Positions 9,278 through 18,275 of a stretch of 64,000 nucleotides of DNA are shown here, piece after piece. The stretch spans positions 62,001 through 126,000 of the forward strand of contig JAFDXJ010000041.1 of NCBI GenBank assembly GCA_018268015.1, read 5' to 3'. A program made the position numbers and the translations under genes. Each line of letters opens with the position of its first letter. Position 1 is the first letter of the stretch. The notes under the pieces are model-generated. The model saw only the letters and a list, made by a program, of their open reading frames with translations. It was not told where the DNA came from and ran no database searches. The stretch is from Bacteroidota bacterium. Lineage in GTDB: Bacteria > Bacteroidota > Bacteroidia > Chitinophagales > Chitinophagaceae.

Positions 9278-9628
9278 TTATAGATGTGAATCTTGCAATA
9301 TTTCCCAATATTCGGCTGCACGGCGTGTATGTGGTATGACAATGGTTCCTCCTACTATATTTGCAATAGCAAAAATTTCATATAATTCTGCTGTGGTTGT
9401 TCCTGCATTTTGGCATTTACCCAAATGGTATTTAATGCAATCATCACAACGCAATACCAGCGATGCCACCAGGCCAAGCATTTCTTTTGTCTTCACATCC
9501 AGTACGCCGGCTTCATAAGTATTGGTATCTAGATTAAATAACCTTTTTAAAACAAGATTGTCTTTACCCAAAATAACCTCATTCATTTTGGTGCGATATT
9601 GATTAAAGTCATTTACCAAATCCGCCAT
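9278..9628 (-). CDS. Carboxymuconolactone decarboxylase / AhpD-like protein
   Basis: 116-residue all-helical protein of the CMD/AhpD-like superfamily. The CxxC-x3-H motif CDDCIKYH (Cys61, Cys64, His68) is the peroxidatic or disulfide-reductase centre of AhpD-type members. Aromatic-ring decarboxylases of the family lack the Cys pair, so a thiol-redox role is more likely. It heads a minus-strand group with korB (33 bases later) and the flavin reductase. A TACTTTTG promoter box lies 15 bases upstream. Confidence 0.85.
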   Translation of the reverse strand: MADLVNDFNQYRTKMNEVILGKDNLVLKRLFNLDTNTYEAGVLDVKTKEMLGLVASLVLRCDDCIKYHLGKCQNAGTTTAELYEIFAIANIVGGTIVIPHTRRAAEYWEILQDSHL

Positions 9629-9642
9629 ATAAATTATTTATG

Positions 9643-9650
9643 CAAAAGTA
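9643..9650 (-). promoter_or_regulatory. Candidate -7 box for the CMD-korB-flavin reductase group
   Basis: Minus-strand TACTTTTG matches TAnnTTTG exactly and lies 15 bases before the ATG at 9628. I see no TTG at the expected -33 distance, so the call rests on one box. Confidence 0.35.
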
Positions 9651-9748
9651 TTAAGTAACTGTTAAGTTAGCTATATAAAACAGGATATTTTGCAAAGCTA
9701 TTTAATGCTTATTGTTACATTGCAGTAATTCAAAAAAGCATAAGTCAG

Positions 9749-11191
9749 ATGGAAGAACGTTTATACAACTTTGGAATGATCGGATTAGGTACCATGGGAA
9801 GAAATTTTTTATTGAATATGGCTGATCATGGATTTGCCGTAGCGGGATTTGATCTGGATGCTTCAAAATGTACCCTCCTTGAATCTACTGCCACAAAAAA
9901 TACTATTGCAAAAGGTTTTCAAGAGTTAGTCGCAATGATCGCTAGTCTTGAGAAGCCACGAAAGATCATGATGCTGGTGCCGGCAGGAAACCCGGTGGAC
10001 CAGGTGATCAGCAATTTATTGCCACTCATTGAGACGGGCGATATAATTATTGATGGAGGTAATTCGCACTATACTGACACACTTCGCCGTATTCAATCAC
10101 TTGAAGCAAAAGGGATCCATTTTATGGGTGTGGGTATAAGTGGCGGTGAAGAGGGTGCCAGGTATGGACCCAGCATAATGCCCGGAGGTGATGAGGCTGC
10201 CTGGAAAATGGTACAACCCTTACTGGAAGCAGTTTCAGCAAAAGTAAATGGAGATCCTTGCGTGGCTTATATGGGTAAAAATGCCGCAGGCCACTATGTA
10301 AAAATGGTCCATAATGGGATTGAATATGCCATCATGCAAATGATTAGTGAAGTATATGATTTTTTGAAAAAAAAGGTGGGCCTGGACAATACAGAGATGT
10401 CAAATATTTTTCAACAATGGGATTCCGGAGAAATGAAATCCTTCCTTTTGGAAATAACCGCGGACATTTTTCAGGTAAAAGATACGGAAACCAGTCATTT
10501 TTTGGTGGACATGGTTTTGGATCAGGCAGGTTCAAAAGGAACAGGTAAATGGACTTCCCAGGATGCCATGGATTTACCGGTTTCTATACCCTCAATAGAT
10601 GTTGCTGTTGCTATGCGCGATCTTTCTGATGTTAAGGAGGAAAGAATGCAAGCAGCAAAATTATATCCCAGAAAGGGGCGTAAAATTTCCTCGCAAAAGG
10701 AAGCCATGATCAGGGATACTCAAAACGCATTGTATTTTTCCTTGGTACTTGCTTATACGCAGGGTTTGTCTATGTTGTATAAAGCATCGTCCGTATTACA
10801 AATGAATATCCCATTGGATGATGTAGTCAAAATATGGCGTGGTGGATGTATTATCCGCTCAAATTTCTTGGATATTTTTTATACAATTTATAAAAGCCGT
10901 AAAGGGAATATTTCTAATATTTTATTGGATAAAGCAATTGCCAAACGCCTTAAAAAACAAGTCCCGGGTACACGCCGATTTCTCAGAACTGCGCTGCAGG
11001 CAGGGATTTCTACATCCGGGATATCCAGTGCAATCAATTATTTTGATGCCTTTACACAAGAAAAAATGCCCGTTAATTTAATTCAGGCTCAGCGAGATTA
11101 TTTTGGCGCTCATACTTATTTAAGGAACGATAAATCAGGAATCTATCATTCAGAGTGGAAACCACTATCCACCCCTGGTATTCATGAATAA
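9749..11191 (+). CDS. gnd: 6-phosphogluconate dehydrogenase, decarboxylating
   Basis: Third enzyme of the oxidative pentose phosphate pathway: oxidises 6-phosphogluconate to ribulose-5-phosphate with release of CO2 and NADPH or NADH. 480 residues, close to the long-form family size. N-terminal Rossmann motif GLGTMGRNFLLNMADHG (13-29), IIDGGNSHYTDT, MGVGISGGEEGARYGPSIMP and the substrate signature KMVHNGIEYAIMQ with catalytic Lys. The C-terminal helical domain includes the IWRGGCIIRS motif. First gene of gnd-zwf-pgl; its last 8 bases overlap the likely zwf start. Confidence 0.97.
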   Translation: MEERLYNFGMIGLGTMGRNFLLNMADHGFAVAGFDLDASKCTLLESTATKNTIAKGFQELVAMIASLEKPRKIMMLVPAGNPVDQVISNLLPLIETGDIIIDGGNSHYTDTLRRIQSLEAKGIHFMGVGISGGEEGARYGPSIMPGGDEAAWKMVQPLLEAVSAKVNGDPCVAYMGKNAAGHYVKMVHNGIEYAIMQMISEVYDFLKKKVGLDNTEMSNIFQQWDSGEMKSFLLEITADIFQVKDTETSHFLVDMVLDQAGSKGTGKWTSQDAMDLPVSIPSIDVAVAMRDLSDVKEERMQAAKLYPRKGRKISSQKEAMIRDTQNALYFSLVLAYTQGLSMLYKASSVLQMNIPLDDVVKIWRGGCIIRSNFLDIFYTIYKSRKGNISNILLDKAIAKRLKKQVPGTRRFLRTALQAGISTSGISSAINYFDAFTQEKMPVNLIQAQRDYFGAHTYLRNDKSGIYHSEWKPLSTPGIHE

Positions 11192-12755
11192 ATTAAAAGC
11201 TATGGAAAAGAATGTATCTAAGTTACCCGCTTCAATCATCTTTATTTTTGGCGGCAGCGGGGATCTTACGCATCGAAAATTAGGCCCTTCATTATATCAT
11301 TTATTTTTAGACGGATGGATGCCTGAAAAATTTGCCATCATTGGTATGGGCCGTACGGCATTTGATGATACCCAATATCAAAACTTTATTAAAGAAGGGA
11401 TCAAGGAATTTAGTGAGCGTGCCGATGATAAGGATGGTAGTGTATGGGAGGACTTTGCTAAAAATATTTCTTTCATGACCATGGATGTAAAAGACGATGA
11501 AGCCTATAAAAGCCTTGAAAAAAAAGCTGCTTCATTGCAGGAAGCATGGAATGAAAAAGCAAAAATTGTTTTTTACCTCGCCGTTGCACCACAACTTGTA
11601 CCTACGATCGCTACGGAACTTGGTAAATTTAAAATGTGTGGAGATACAGACTGTACCCGGATTGTAGTAGAAAAACCTTTTGGTTTTGACCTTGAAAGCG
11701 CTCACGAATTAAATACATTATTACTAAGCCTTTTTAAAGAGGACCAGATCTATCGTATAGATCATTTTCTTGGAAAAGAAACAGTACAAAATATCCTGGC
11801 ATTGCGATTTGCCAATGCCTTATTTGAACCATTATGGAATCAAAACTATATTGATCATATACAAATTACAGCCGCAGAAGAAATTGGTGTGGAAGACCGC
11901 GGTGATTATTATGAAAAATCCGGTGCATTGCGTGATATGGTGCAAAATCATATTCTGCAATTATTGTGTATGGTGGCCATGGAACCTCCCGTAAATTTTG
12001 ATGCTAATGAAATCAGGAACAAAAAAGTAGATGTGTTGAATGCAATCAGGAAAATATCCCGTGAAGAAGTCCATTCCTTTGCGGTACGAGGCCAGTATAA
12101 ATCGGGATGGATGAAAGGAGAAAAGGTGAATGGTTACCGGGAAGAAAAAAATGTAAATCCACAGTCTAACATAGAAACATTTGCGGCCATGAAATTTTAT
12201 GTAGATAACTGGCGATGGCAAAATGTCCCTTTTTATGTTCGTACCGGAAAATACCTGCATGAAAAAATCACGTTAATAACGGTGCAGTTTAAACAACCTC
12301 CACATTCCGCATTTCCTAGTGAAGCCACTGAAACATGGCGGCCAAACAGGCTCACCATTACAATCCAGCCGGATGAAGATATACGGCTACGCTTTCAAAC
12401 TAAGCGACCCGGCCAGGATATGGTTCTAAACCCGGTGGAAATGGTTTTCAAATATTCTGATGCATACCAGGCAATTCAACCCGATGCCTATGAAACACTC
12501 TTGCTGGATATACTGGAAGGGAATACCACACAATTTATGCGTGCGGATCAGGTGGAAGTTGCCTGGAAAGTAGTGATGCCTGTTTTAGAAGCCTGGCAGA
12601 GCAGGTTGCCAACGGATTTTCCAAATTATGCTCCTGACAGTTGGGGCCCTGAAGATGCAGAAGCATTGATCGCAAGAGATGGGAATAACTGGTATAGCTT
12701 ACCCGCTCAAAATGGTTTGCAGAGTAAATCAACTCCTGCCGATAATCCCAGGTAA
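11184..12755 (+). CDS. zwf: Glucose-6-phosphate 1-dehydrogenase
   Basis: First enzyme of the oxidative pentose phosphate pathway, giving 6-phosphogluconolactone and NADPH. Up to 523 residues: NADP motif GGSGDLTHRKL (23-33), EKPFG (163-167), active-site RIDHFLGKE (191-199, catalytic His194), and FYVRTGKYL in the substrate region. From the ATG at 11184 it overlaps gnd by 8 bases; an ATG at 11202 (MEKNVSK) would give 517 residues and no overlap, and both are reasonable. The middle gene of the operon, 21 bases before pgl. Confidence 0.97.
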   Translation: MNKLKAMEKNVSKLPASIIFIFGGSGDLTHRKLGPSLYHLFLDGWMPEKFAIIGMGRTAFDDTQYQNFIKEGIKEFSERADDKDGSVWEDFAKNISFMTMDVKDDEAYKSLEKKAASLQEAWNEKAKIVFYLAVAPQLVPTIATELGKFKMCGDTDCTRIVVEKPFGFDLESAHELNTLLLSLFKEDQIYRIDHFLGKETVQNILALRFANALFEPLWNQNYIDHIQITAAEEIGVEDRGDYYEKSGALRDMVQNHILQLLCMVAMEPPVNFDANEIRNKKVDVLNAIRKISREEVHSFAVRGQYKSGWMKGEKVNGYREEKNVNPQSNIETFAAMKFYVDNWRWQNVPFYVRTGKYLHEKITLITVQFKQPPHSAFPSEATETWRPNRLTITIQPDEDIRLRFQTKRPGQDMVLNPVEMVFKYSDAYQAIQPDAYETLLLDILEGNTTQFMRADQVEVAWKVVMPVLEAWQSRLPTDFPNYAPDSWGPEDAEALIARDGNNWYSLPAQNGLQSKSTPADNPR

Positions 12756-12776
12756 AAATTCAGTAATATACAAAAG

Positions 12777-13511
12777 ATGAAACTCCATCTATCGAAAACT
12801 CTTTATAATCTCAGCATAGAAGTTGCTGATCATTTGCTGGAAAAGGTTCAAAGTGTTTTAAAAAAAAAGACATCCTTTTCCCTGGTACTATCCGGTGGCA
12901 GCACCCCCATCGAATTATACACTATTCTGGCATCAGATCAATACAAAGAGAAAATAGATTGGAATAAGATGCATATCTTTTTTGGAGATGAACGTTTTGT
13001 GCCGTTACATGATAAAAGGAATAATGCACATATGGCTTTTTCTACTTTTTTGAATCAGGTTTCTATCCCGGCCTCTCAGGTGCATATTATTCATACAGAG
13101 CATACTACTCCCGAACATTCTGCTAAGGAGTATGAACAAACCATCAGAAGTTTTTTTTCCTTATCCCCCAATATGCCTATAGGTTTTGACCTCGTTTTAC
13201 TGGGCTTAGGAAGCAATGCACATACATTATCCCTATTCCCGGGGCAGGATGCCATTATTTATGAATCTTTAAAATGGTGCCTCTCCACCTGGGTTGAAGA
13301 GCAACATGAATATCGTATAACTTTAACGCCCCCTTTGATTAATCTATCCGCACAAATTTATTTTATGGTTTCCGGAATGGAAAAGGCTAAGGCCATGGAA
13401 GAAATATTAAAAGGCAAATATCAACCGGGCATGTACCCGGCTCAAATCATTAACCCAACAAAGGGGGAATTACATTGGTTTGCAGATGAAGATGCCGCTT
13501 CTTTATTATAG
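12777..13511 (+). CDS. pgl: 6-phosphogluconolactonase, DevB type
   Basis: Hydrolyses 6-phosphogluconolactone to 6-phosphogluconate, between the Zwf and Gnd steps. 244 residues of the glucosamine-6-phosphate isomerase/6-phosphogluconolactonase fold: SGGSTP (39-44), FFGDERFVP (68-76), GFDLVLLGLG (136-145). The motif usually written as G-DGHTASLFPG appears here as SNAHTLSLFPG, keeping His149 but changing the preceding acidic and glycine positions. Last gene of gnd-zwf-pgl. The operon context makes the assignment firm despite the variant motif. Confidence 0.93.
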   Translation: MKLHLSKTLYNLSIEVADHLLEKVQSVLKKKTSFSLVLSGGSTPIELYTILASDQYKEKIDWNKMHIFFGDERFVPLHDKRNNAHMAFSTFLNQVSIPASQVHIIHTEHTTPEHSAKEYEQTIRSFFSLSPNMPIGFDLVLLGLGSNAHTLSLFPGQDAIIYESLKWCLSTWVEEQHEYRITLTPPLINLSAQIYFMVSGMEKAKAMEEILKGKYQPGMYPAQIINPTKGELHWFADEDAASLL

Positions 13512-13517
13512 AAATAT

Positions 13518-14786
13518 TTAGGGCTCTTTGGCTACCTCTTTTTCAATAAATTCTTGAATACCTTTTACAATTCCCTGAACGACCTGGTTTTGAAAATTCG
13601 CATCCATTATTTTCCGTTCATCTTCTTTATTACTGAGAAATCCTATTTCAACTAATGCATTGGGAAAATCAGTCGGTACATTTAAAATGAAATTGAAATT
13701 CCCTACATTGCCATATTCACTCCGTTGAGTGGTTTTGCAAACTTGTTCTAAAATAAATTGACTGAGATTTCTAAACCCCAGGTACTTATAAAAAGTACCT
13801 GTACCATAAACTGCACGATTATCTGCTGAATTTAAATGGAGGCTTACCATGATGTCGGGATTTTGTTGTTGCAGGAAAAGTACACGATCCGTATTGTCAA
13901 AACTGGCATCATCAATTCGTGTCATGATCACTTGTGCGCCGCTGTCAACGAGTGCCTGTGCAAGTTTACGCGCAAAAACCAAAGTGTACGTTTTTTCCAA
14001 TATACCCGTATTATTACCACGCGAGCCGGGGTTACTTCCGCCATGGCCGGCATCAATACCAATTTTAAAGTTGCTCCAGGAAGTATTTTGTGGCGCTTGT
14101 TTCACCAATAACATCAAAGTATCATTGTGATAACTCAAAGTATAACCCCAATGTTGAGTATGTTTTAAATCAATTTGAATTTCTACAACATCATCTTCCG
14201 GTTGTGTGAAGTCGATTTGAGTAATTTCTTTTAGAGTGCTTATATGTTGCATAATAAAATTCGTATTGCTTTCAACACCGAATAGAGTAATGATAATCCT
14301 TGCAGGATTGATTTCCATTCGACTCTTGTACGGCAACTTCTCATCCATGAAAAATATGAGTGTATCATAACCATTCTGTCCTCCTGTAGCAATAAAATTA
14401 TTGACTAAAAAAGGGTTTTTGAATTTATTGGTTCGCTCATCAAGTTTTACATTTTCCTTTTGGATCCAGGCACTGTGATTGGAGGAAAGCTGTACTTTGT
14501 AAAAGTTACGTGATGAATCCGTAATTTTTAATAATACATCCGTATCAATATATCCCATCATGGAGCTTCCTAAACGGTCATTTCCGAGGCTATAAGCGAG
14601 TTGTGGTATTTTCCCGGTGGTACGGCCGCTTTTCCAGGGAATATTTTGTTGCGCAAAGGATAGATTTTGAAGAAATAAAAAAAGTATGAAAAAGGAAAGT
14701 AGCTGAGAAGTAGATCCTCTTTTGAATAATTTATTTTCATCTCTTGAGCTTGTCTTATGTTTGTATAAATTGTGAAGCAGCATCAT
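13518..14786 (-). CDS. N-acetylmuramoyl-L-alanine amidase (Amidase_3)
   Basis: Periplasmic zinc hydrolase that cuts the amide bond between muramic acid and the stem peptide, for cell separation and peptidoglycan turnover. 422 residues. A hydrophobic signal segment sits at about 28-45 (SFFILFLFLQNLSFAQQ) behind an unusually long polar leader. An SH3-like region follows (about 60-115), then an AMIN-like beta region, then the catalytic domain from about 238: DAGHGGSNPG (His ligand), GILEKTYTL (Glu ligand), MVSLHLNSAD (His ligand) and LVEIGFLSN (catalytic Glu). The long leader leaves the start uncertain, but no better ATG lies before the signal segment. It converges with pgl. Confidence 0.92.
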   Translation of the reverse strand: MMLLHNLYKHKTSSRDENKLFKRGSTSQLLSFFILFLFLQNLSFAQQNIPWKSGRTTGKIPQLAYSLGNDRLGSSMMGYIDTDVLLKITDSSRNFYKVQLSSNHSAWIQKENVKLDERTNKFKNPFLVNNFIATGGQNGYDTLIFFMDEKLPYKSRMEINPARIIITLFGVESNTNFIMQHISTLKEITQIDFTQPEDDVVEIQIDLKHTQHWGYTLSYHNDTLMLLVKQAPQNTSWSNFKIGIDAGHGGSNPGSRGNNTGILEKTYTLVFARKLAQALVDSGAQVIMTRIDDASFDNTDRVLFLQQQNPDIMVSLHLNSADNRAVYGTGTFYKYLGFRNLSQFILEQVCKTTQRSEYGNVGNFNFILNVPTDFPNALVEIGFLSNKEDERKIMDANFQNQVVQGIVKGIQEFIEKEVAKEP

Positions 14787-14878
14787 AGAATTGCAAGTTT
14801 AGTGAAAGTATGAAATGTAAAACATAAAAATGTAATGAAGAAACCATGAGGGCATTAATTCTGTAAAAAGAAGATGAT

Positions 14879-15871
14879 ATGGAGAAAACCAATTTTATTG
14901 ATTATATCCGGGTATTCTGTAAGAGTGGGCATGGTGGCTCCGGGAGCAGGCATTTCATGCGCAATAAGCTTACTTCAAAAGGTGGCCCTGATGGTGGTGA
15001 TGGAGGCCGTGGCGGTCACATTATTTTAAAAGGGAATAAACAATTGTGGACCTTATTGCATTTGCGCTATTATAAAAATATCATTGCGGAAAATGGAGAA
15101 AACGGGCAAAAAAATAATTCAACCGGTCGCTCCGGAAAAGATATCATTATAGAAGTGCCTTTAGGCACGGTGGCGAAAGATGAATTGACCGGTATGGTTG
15201 AGGCGGAAATATTGAATGATGGGCAGGAGATCATTTTTATGCAAGGCGGTATAGGTGGCTTAGGAAATGCACATTTTGCTACACCTACAAACCAGGCGCC
15301 TGAATATGCCCAACCTGGTATGTCCGGAGTGGAAGGTTGGAAACTTATGGAGCTGAAAGTATTGGCAGATGTAGGTTTGGTAGGATTCCCCAATGCCGGT
15401 AAATCTACATTGTTGTCCGTTGTAACTGCAGCGAAACCGGCTATTGCCAACTATGCTTTTACAACGCTTACCCCTCAATTAGGTATCGTTGCATACCGGG
15501 ATGGGAAATCTTTTTGTATGGCAGATCTTCCGGGAATTATTGAAGGTGCTGCTGAAGGGAAAGGCTTGGGCCATCGTTTCCTGCGCCATATAGAAAGAAA
15601 TGCCATATTACTTTTTATGATTCCTGCAGATAGTGAAGATGCAGGTAAAGAATTTGAAATTTTAAAAAATGAACTAGAAGCCTACAATCCTGAAATGTTG
15701 CAAAAAGAATTTGTTATAGCTATATCCAAATCGGATATGCTGGATGAAGAATTAAAAAGAGAGCTGGCAAAAGATTTACCCCCGCATATTCCTCATGTAT
15801 TTATTTCTTCTGTCACGGGTGAAGGGTTGAATGTTTTAAAAGACCTGTTATGGAAAAAACTGAATGATTAA
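14879..15871 (+). CDS. obgE: GTPase Obg
   Basis: Conserved ribosome-associated GTPase acting in 50S assembly and stress or growth control. 330 residues: Gly-rich OBG fold (1-158), then the G domain with G1 GFPNAGKS (169-176), G2 TTLTPQLG, G3 DLPG and a G4-like ISKSD in place of the classical NKxD. It ends without the C-terminal OCT domain of some orthologues, as is common in this phylum. The gene is monocistronic, divergent from the amidase gene by about 92 bases. Confidence 0.96.
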   Translation: MEKTNFIDYIRVFCKSGHGGSGSRHFMRNKLTSKGGPDGGDGGRGGHIILKGNKQLWTLLHLRYYKNIIAENGENGQKNNSTGRSGKDIIIEVPLGTVAKDELTGMVEAEILNDGQEIIFMQGGIGGLGNAHFATPTNQAPEYAQPGMSGVEGWKLMELKVLADVGLVGFPNAGKSTLLSVVTAAKPAIANYAFTTLTPQLGIVAYRDGKSFCMADLPGIIEGAAEGKGLGHRFLRHIERNAILLFMIPADSEDAGKEFEILKNELEAYNPEMLQKEFVIAISKSDMLDEELKRELAKDLPPHIPHVFISSVTGEGLNVLKDLLWKKLND

Positions 15872-15875
15872 AGAC

Positions 15876-16508
15876 TCAGCTATCTTTCCATTGCCATAGA
15901 TGCAGGCAAGCGTAAGTCCGGTATGGACTCCAGGAGTCTGAAAGGTGCAGTATTTTTTTACGCAACTTTTTTTTATCCTTTATTTTTATCCGGTATAATT
16001 GAATAATACTTTGTTGAAGGCCAAAGTCGTCCACCGAAAAAACGTCTTCCCTGGCAAGAGAAAACATCAGCAACATTTCTACGGTCCATCGTCCCACGCC
16101 TTTTATTTGTGTAAGCAATTTCAGGATTGATTCATTATCCATATCAGCCAATTTTTTATGGGTAATATGATGCTCCATGCAAAATCTTGCAACATTTTTG
16201 ACATACAATACTTTGGAATGAGAAAGGCCAATAGACCGTAACGTCTCATCAGGTATGGCTAAAACCTGTTCCGGACGTGGCTCTTTGCCATCAAATAATT
16301 CAAGAAATCGTGTATAAATGATTTTAGCCACACGGGTATTTAATTGTTGCGACATGATGCTGCCCATCAATCGCAAAGGAATATTCTTATAGACTTCTAA
16401 TGTATGACAGGGTCCATCTAATATAAATGCCAATGTTTTATCCTTTCGCAAGTGTGACTTATATAAAGGTTCCTTTTTTTTCATTGGAATTTTTCTTGTA
16501 ATTTTCAA
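15876..16508 (-). CDS. DNA-3-methyladenine glycosylase II-like (HhH-GPD)
   Basis: Base-excision repair glycosylase expected to remove alkylated purines from DNA. 210 residues of the helix-hairpin-helix GPD superfamily: IMSQQLNTRVA (51-61), the hairpin LLTQIKGVGRWTVEMLL (131-147) and the catalytic Asp in FSVDDFGLQ (Asp160/161). It has no N-terminal AlkA-specific domain and no FeS-cluster cysteines, so it is a short AlkA-like form. An alternative ATG lies 8 codons in (16484). It is divergent from the secreted protein gene at 16518, with only 9 bases between the two start codons. Confidence 0.88.
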   Translation of the reverse strand: MKITRKIPMKKKEPLYKSHLRKDKTLAFILDGPCHTLEVYKNIPLRLMGSIMSQQLNTRVAKIIYTRFLELFDGKEPRPEQVLAIPDETLRSIGLSHSKVLYVKNVARFCMEHHITHKKLADMDNESILKLLTQIKGVGRWTVEMLLMFSLAREDVFSVDDFGLQQSIIQLYRIKIKDKKKLRKKILHLSDSWSPYRTYACLHLWQWKDS

Positions 16509-16517
16509 AAAAATACC

Positions 16518-16961
16518 ATGCCACTCAAAAGCATTATTTGTTCTGTAATAGTAAGCTGCTTTTTTTTATTTCACAGCTCCAGTTCATTTGCACAAAGTAA
16601 AGATGAAATGCAAATCCGTAAAATATTAACGCAACAAAATAATGCCTGGAATCAAGGCAACCTCGATTCCTTTATGGTCGGATACTGGAATAGTGATAGC
16701 TTGCTTTTTATTGGAAGCGGCGGCCCCCGATATGGCTATGCTACTACATTAATAGGCTACAAGAAAAGTTATCCTGATACGGCTCACATGGGACACTTTA
16801 CTTCAACAATCCTGAGCATGAAAAAATTATCCGGCGAATATTATTTTGTTGTTGGTAAATGGGAGCTCGCAAGAAGTGTTGGAGATGTGTCCGGGTATTA
16901 CACTTTATTATTCAGGAAAATCAAAGGAGTTTGGGTAATTGTTGCTGATCACAGCAGCTGA
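16518..16961 (+). CDS. Secreted SnoaL/DUF4440-like protein
   Basis: 147-residue exported protein: signal peptide 1-25 (hydrophobic, ending SSFAQ), then an NTF2-like fold of the DUF4440/SnoaL-like type. The fold is indicated by the helix KDEMQIRKILTQQNNAWNQG, DSFMVGYWNSDSLLFIG and the C-terminal strand pattern YYTLLFRKIKGVWVIVADHSS. Members of this family bind small ligands or have unknown function; no catalytic residue can be assigned. Convergent with the small membrane protein gene at 16966, with 4 bases between stop codons. Confidence 0.8.
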   Translation: MPLKSIICSVIVSCFFLFHSSSSFAQSKDEMQIRKILTQQNNAWNQGNLDSFMVGYWNSDSLLFIGSGGPRYGYATTLIGYKKSYPDTAHMGHFTSTILSMKKLSGEYYFVVGKWELARSVGDVSGYYTLLFRKIKGVWVIVADHSS

Positions 16962-16965
16962 GGGA

Positions 16966-17193
16966 TTAACTCAGGTCCAAAGGTTCTTTCCAAATATTTT
17001 TTATTTTCCAAATTGAAAATAAAAGGCTGGCAATAAGCCAAAGATAAAAAATGATATTCCCCAGGCTTATCCTGTCATAGATAAACCCCCATTGAAGCAT
17101 GATACCAATGGTTGCATTGAGAATCATCCATACGATGATGATGAGCATCGTATTTACTATTCTTATAAAAAAAGCGCGCATTTCCGGTTCCAT
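16966..17193 (-). CDS. Small two-helix membrane protein
   Basis: I do not recognise this 75-residue protein. From the ATG at 17193 (MEPEMRAFFIRI) it has two hydrophobic helices: about 10-33 (IRIVNTMLIIIVWMILNATI) and about 45-62 (LGNIIFYLWLIASLLFSI), ending in a basic tail KIKNIWKEP. The frame is open for 27 further codons upstream, but that stretch looks non-coding and lacks membrane character. Probably an inner-membrane protein. It stands alone between two convergent or divergent neighbours. Confidence 0.6.
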   Translation of the reverse strand: MEPEMRAFFIRIVNTMLIIIVWMILNATIGIMLQWGFIYDRISLGNIIFYLWLIASLLFSIWKIKNIWKEPLDLS

Positions 17194-17347
17194 TATGCAA
17201 CAATTATCTATGCAAAAATACTTGGAATATTGGTGGCAATCAACAACAATTGATGGTGACAATTTTTCCGGCAATAAAAGTCGGAAGTAAATTGATTGAT
17301 CATTGAAACGATAAAATCATTGACAACTTAGCGTTGAAGCAAATAAT

Positions 17348-18085
17348 TTAAAGCCCGCTAACGGTAATTCCTAAAGACCAGGGATGAAAAGTGGCCCCGG
17401 CATTTTCTTTCAAAAATCCATTAACCTGGTAAGATCCGTCCAGAGAAAAATTGCCAAAACCAATTCTTCCGGTAAGGGCGAAGCGGGTCGTATTGATAAA
17501 GCGTTTATTACTTTCTTTCTGAATAAATTTATCACCATAGATAGAAGTGCCATTAACATCCATCAGATTTTTACCTTTTGTATACGATTTCAACAGTGTT
17601 CCAATTTTAAGGCCTAATGCTATTTTCAAACCTTTATCCGGTTGAACCGGGTTACCGGCATATCGAATTTCCAAAGGCAATTCAGCAAAGATGGTGGTGA
17701 GTTTATATTTATTATAATGAGATGTAGCGCTTACATCCAGAAAAGGCAAATAAGTGGTGGTAGCTGATTTTAGATCTACCATCGTGTTTTTAAAAAATAT
17801 ATTACTACTGCCTAAGCCGACACCAATACCAATACTATAATGTGGGCTGGATCTGAATGGTTTATCAAGCATCACATAAAAATTGAAATGCCTGGAAAAA
17901 CCGGATGGATTTATCGAATCAGGTGTATTGAGCCATCCGTCAATACCATATTGAATCATGAAATGATCATTCGCACGATTGCTAAGGTCTAATTTTTCTT
18001 TTGAGGGTGCGACATTATTTTCCTGTGCATGTAAAGTGCCATAAATTAAAAATATACTTCCAATAGCCACAATTAATTTTTTCAT
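17348..18085 (-). CDS. Outer-membrane beta-barrel protein
   Basis: Predicted outer-membrane protein of 245 residues with a signal peptide (MKKLIVAIGSIFLIYGTLHAQ). The body alternates hydrophobic and polar residues in strand-like blocks (SIGIGVGLGSSNIFF, FAELPLEIRYAG, FALTGRIGFGNFSLDGSYQVNG), as in the porin-like outer_membrane_beta-barrel families. Specific function is unknown. A promoter-like pair lies just upstream. Confidence 0.8.
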   Translation of the reverse strand: MKKLIVAIGSIFLIYGTLHAQENNVAPSKEKLDLSNRANDHFMIQYGIDGWLNTPDSINPSGFSRHFNFYVMLDKPFRSSPHYSIGIGVGLGSSNIFFKNTMVDLKSATTTYLPFLDVSATSHYNKYKLTTIFAELPLEIRYAGNPVQPDKGLKIALGLKIGTLLKSYTKGKNLMDVNGTSIYGDKFIQKESNKRFINTTRFALTGRIGFGNFSLDGSYQVNGFLKENAGATFHPWSLGITVSGL

Positions 18086-18126
18086 CCGTGCAGTTGTTTA
18101 TTATTAAAATAACTTTTTAAAAGCAA

Positions 18127-18154
18127 CAAAAATAAAGGAATTGAACCCAAGCAA
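18127..18154 (-). promoter_or_regulatory. Candidate promoter for the beta-barrel gene
   Basis: On the minus strand, TATTTTTG (18127-18134) matches TAnnTTTG and is preceded by TTG at 18152-18154 with a 17-base spacer. The box is about 40 bases before the ATG at 18085. Confidence 0.42.
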
Positions 18155-18275
18155 GGGGTTAAAAATATGCCAAATAAAAGGTATTTAAAAGGAAAAATCA
18201 AACAAGATTTTTTAAAGGATATTCAAATTTGAAGATCAAAGCATATCTTCATATATTACTTTCTTAAAATGCCTC

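Noticed and set aside
15070..15450. 126-codon minus-strand open frame
   Set aside because: Antisense to obgE, whose Walker and DLPG motifs are intact; the shadow peptide has no motif.
16957..16973. CTGAG...CTCAG five-base inverted repeat at the two convergent stops
   Set aside because: Too short and without a T-run to count as a terminator.
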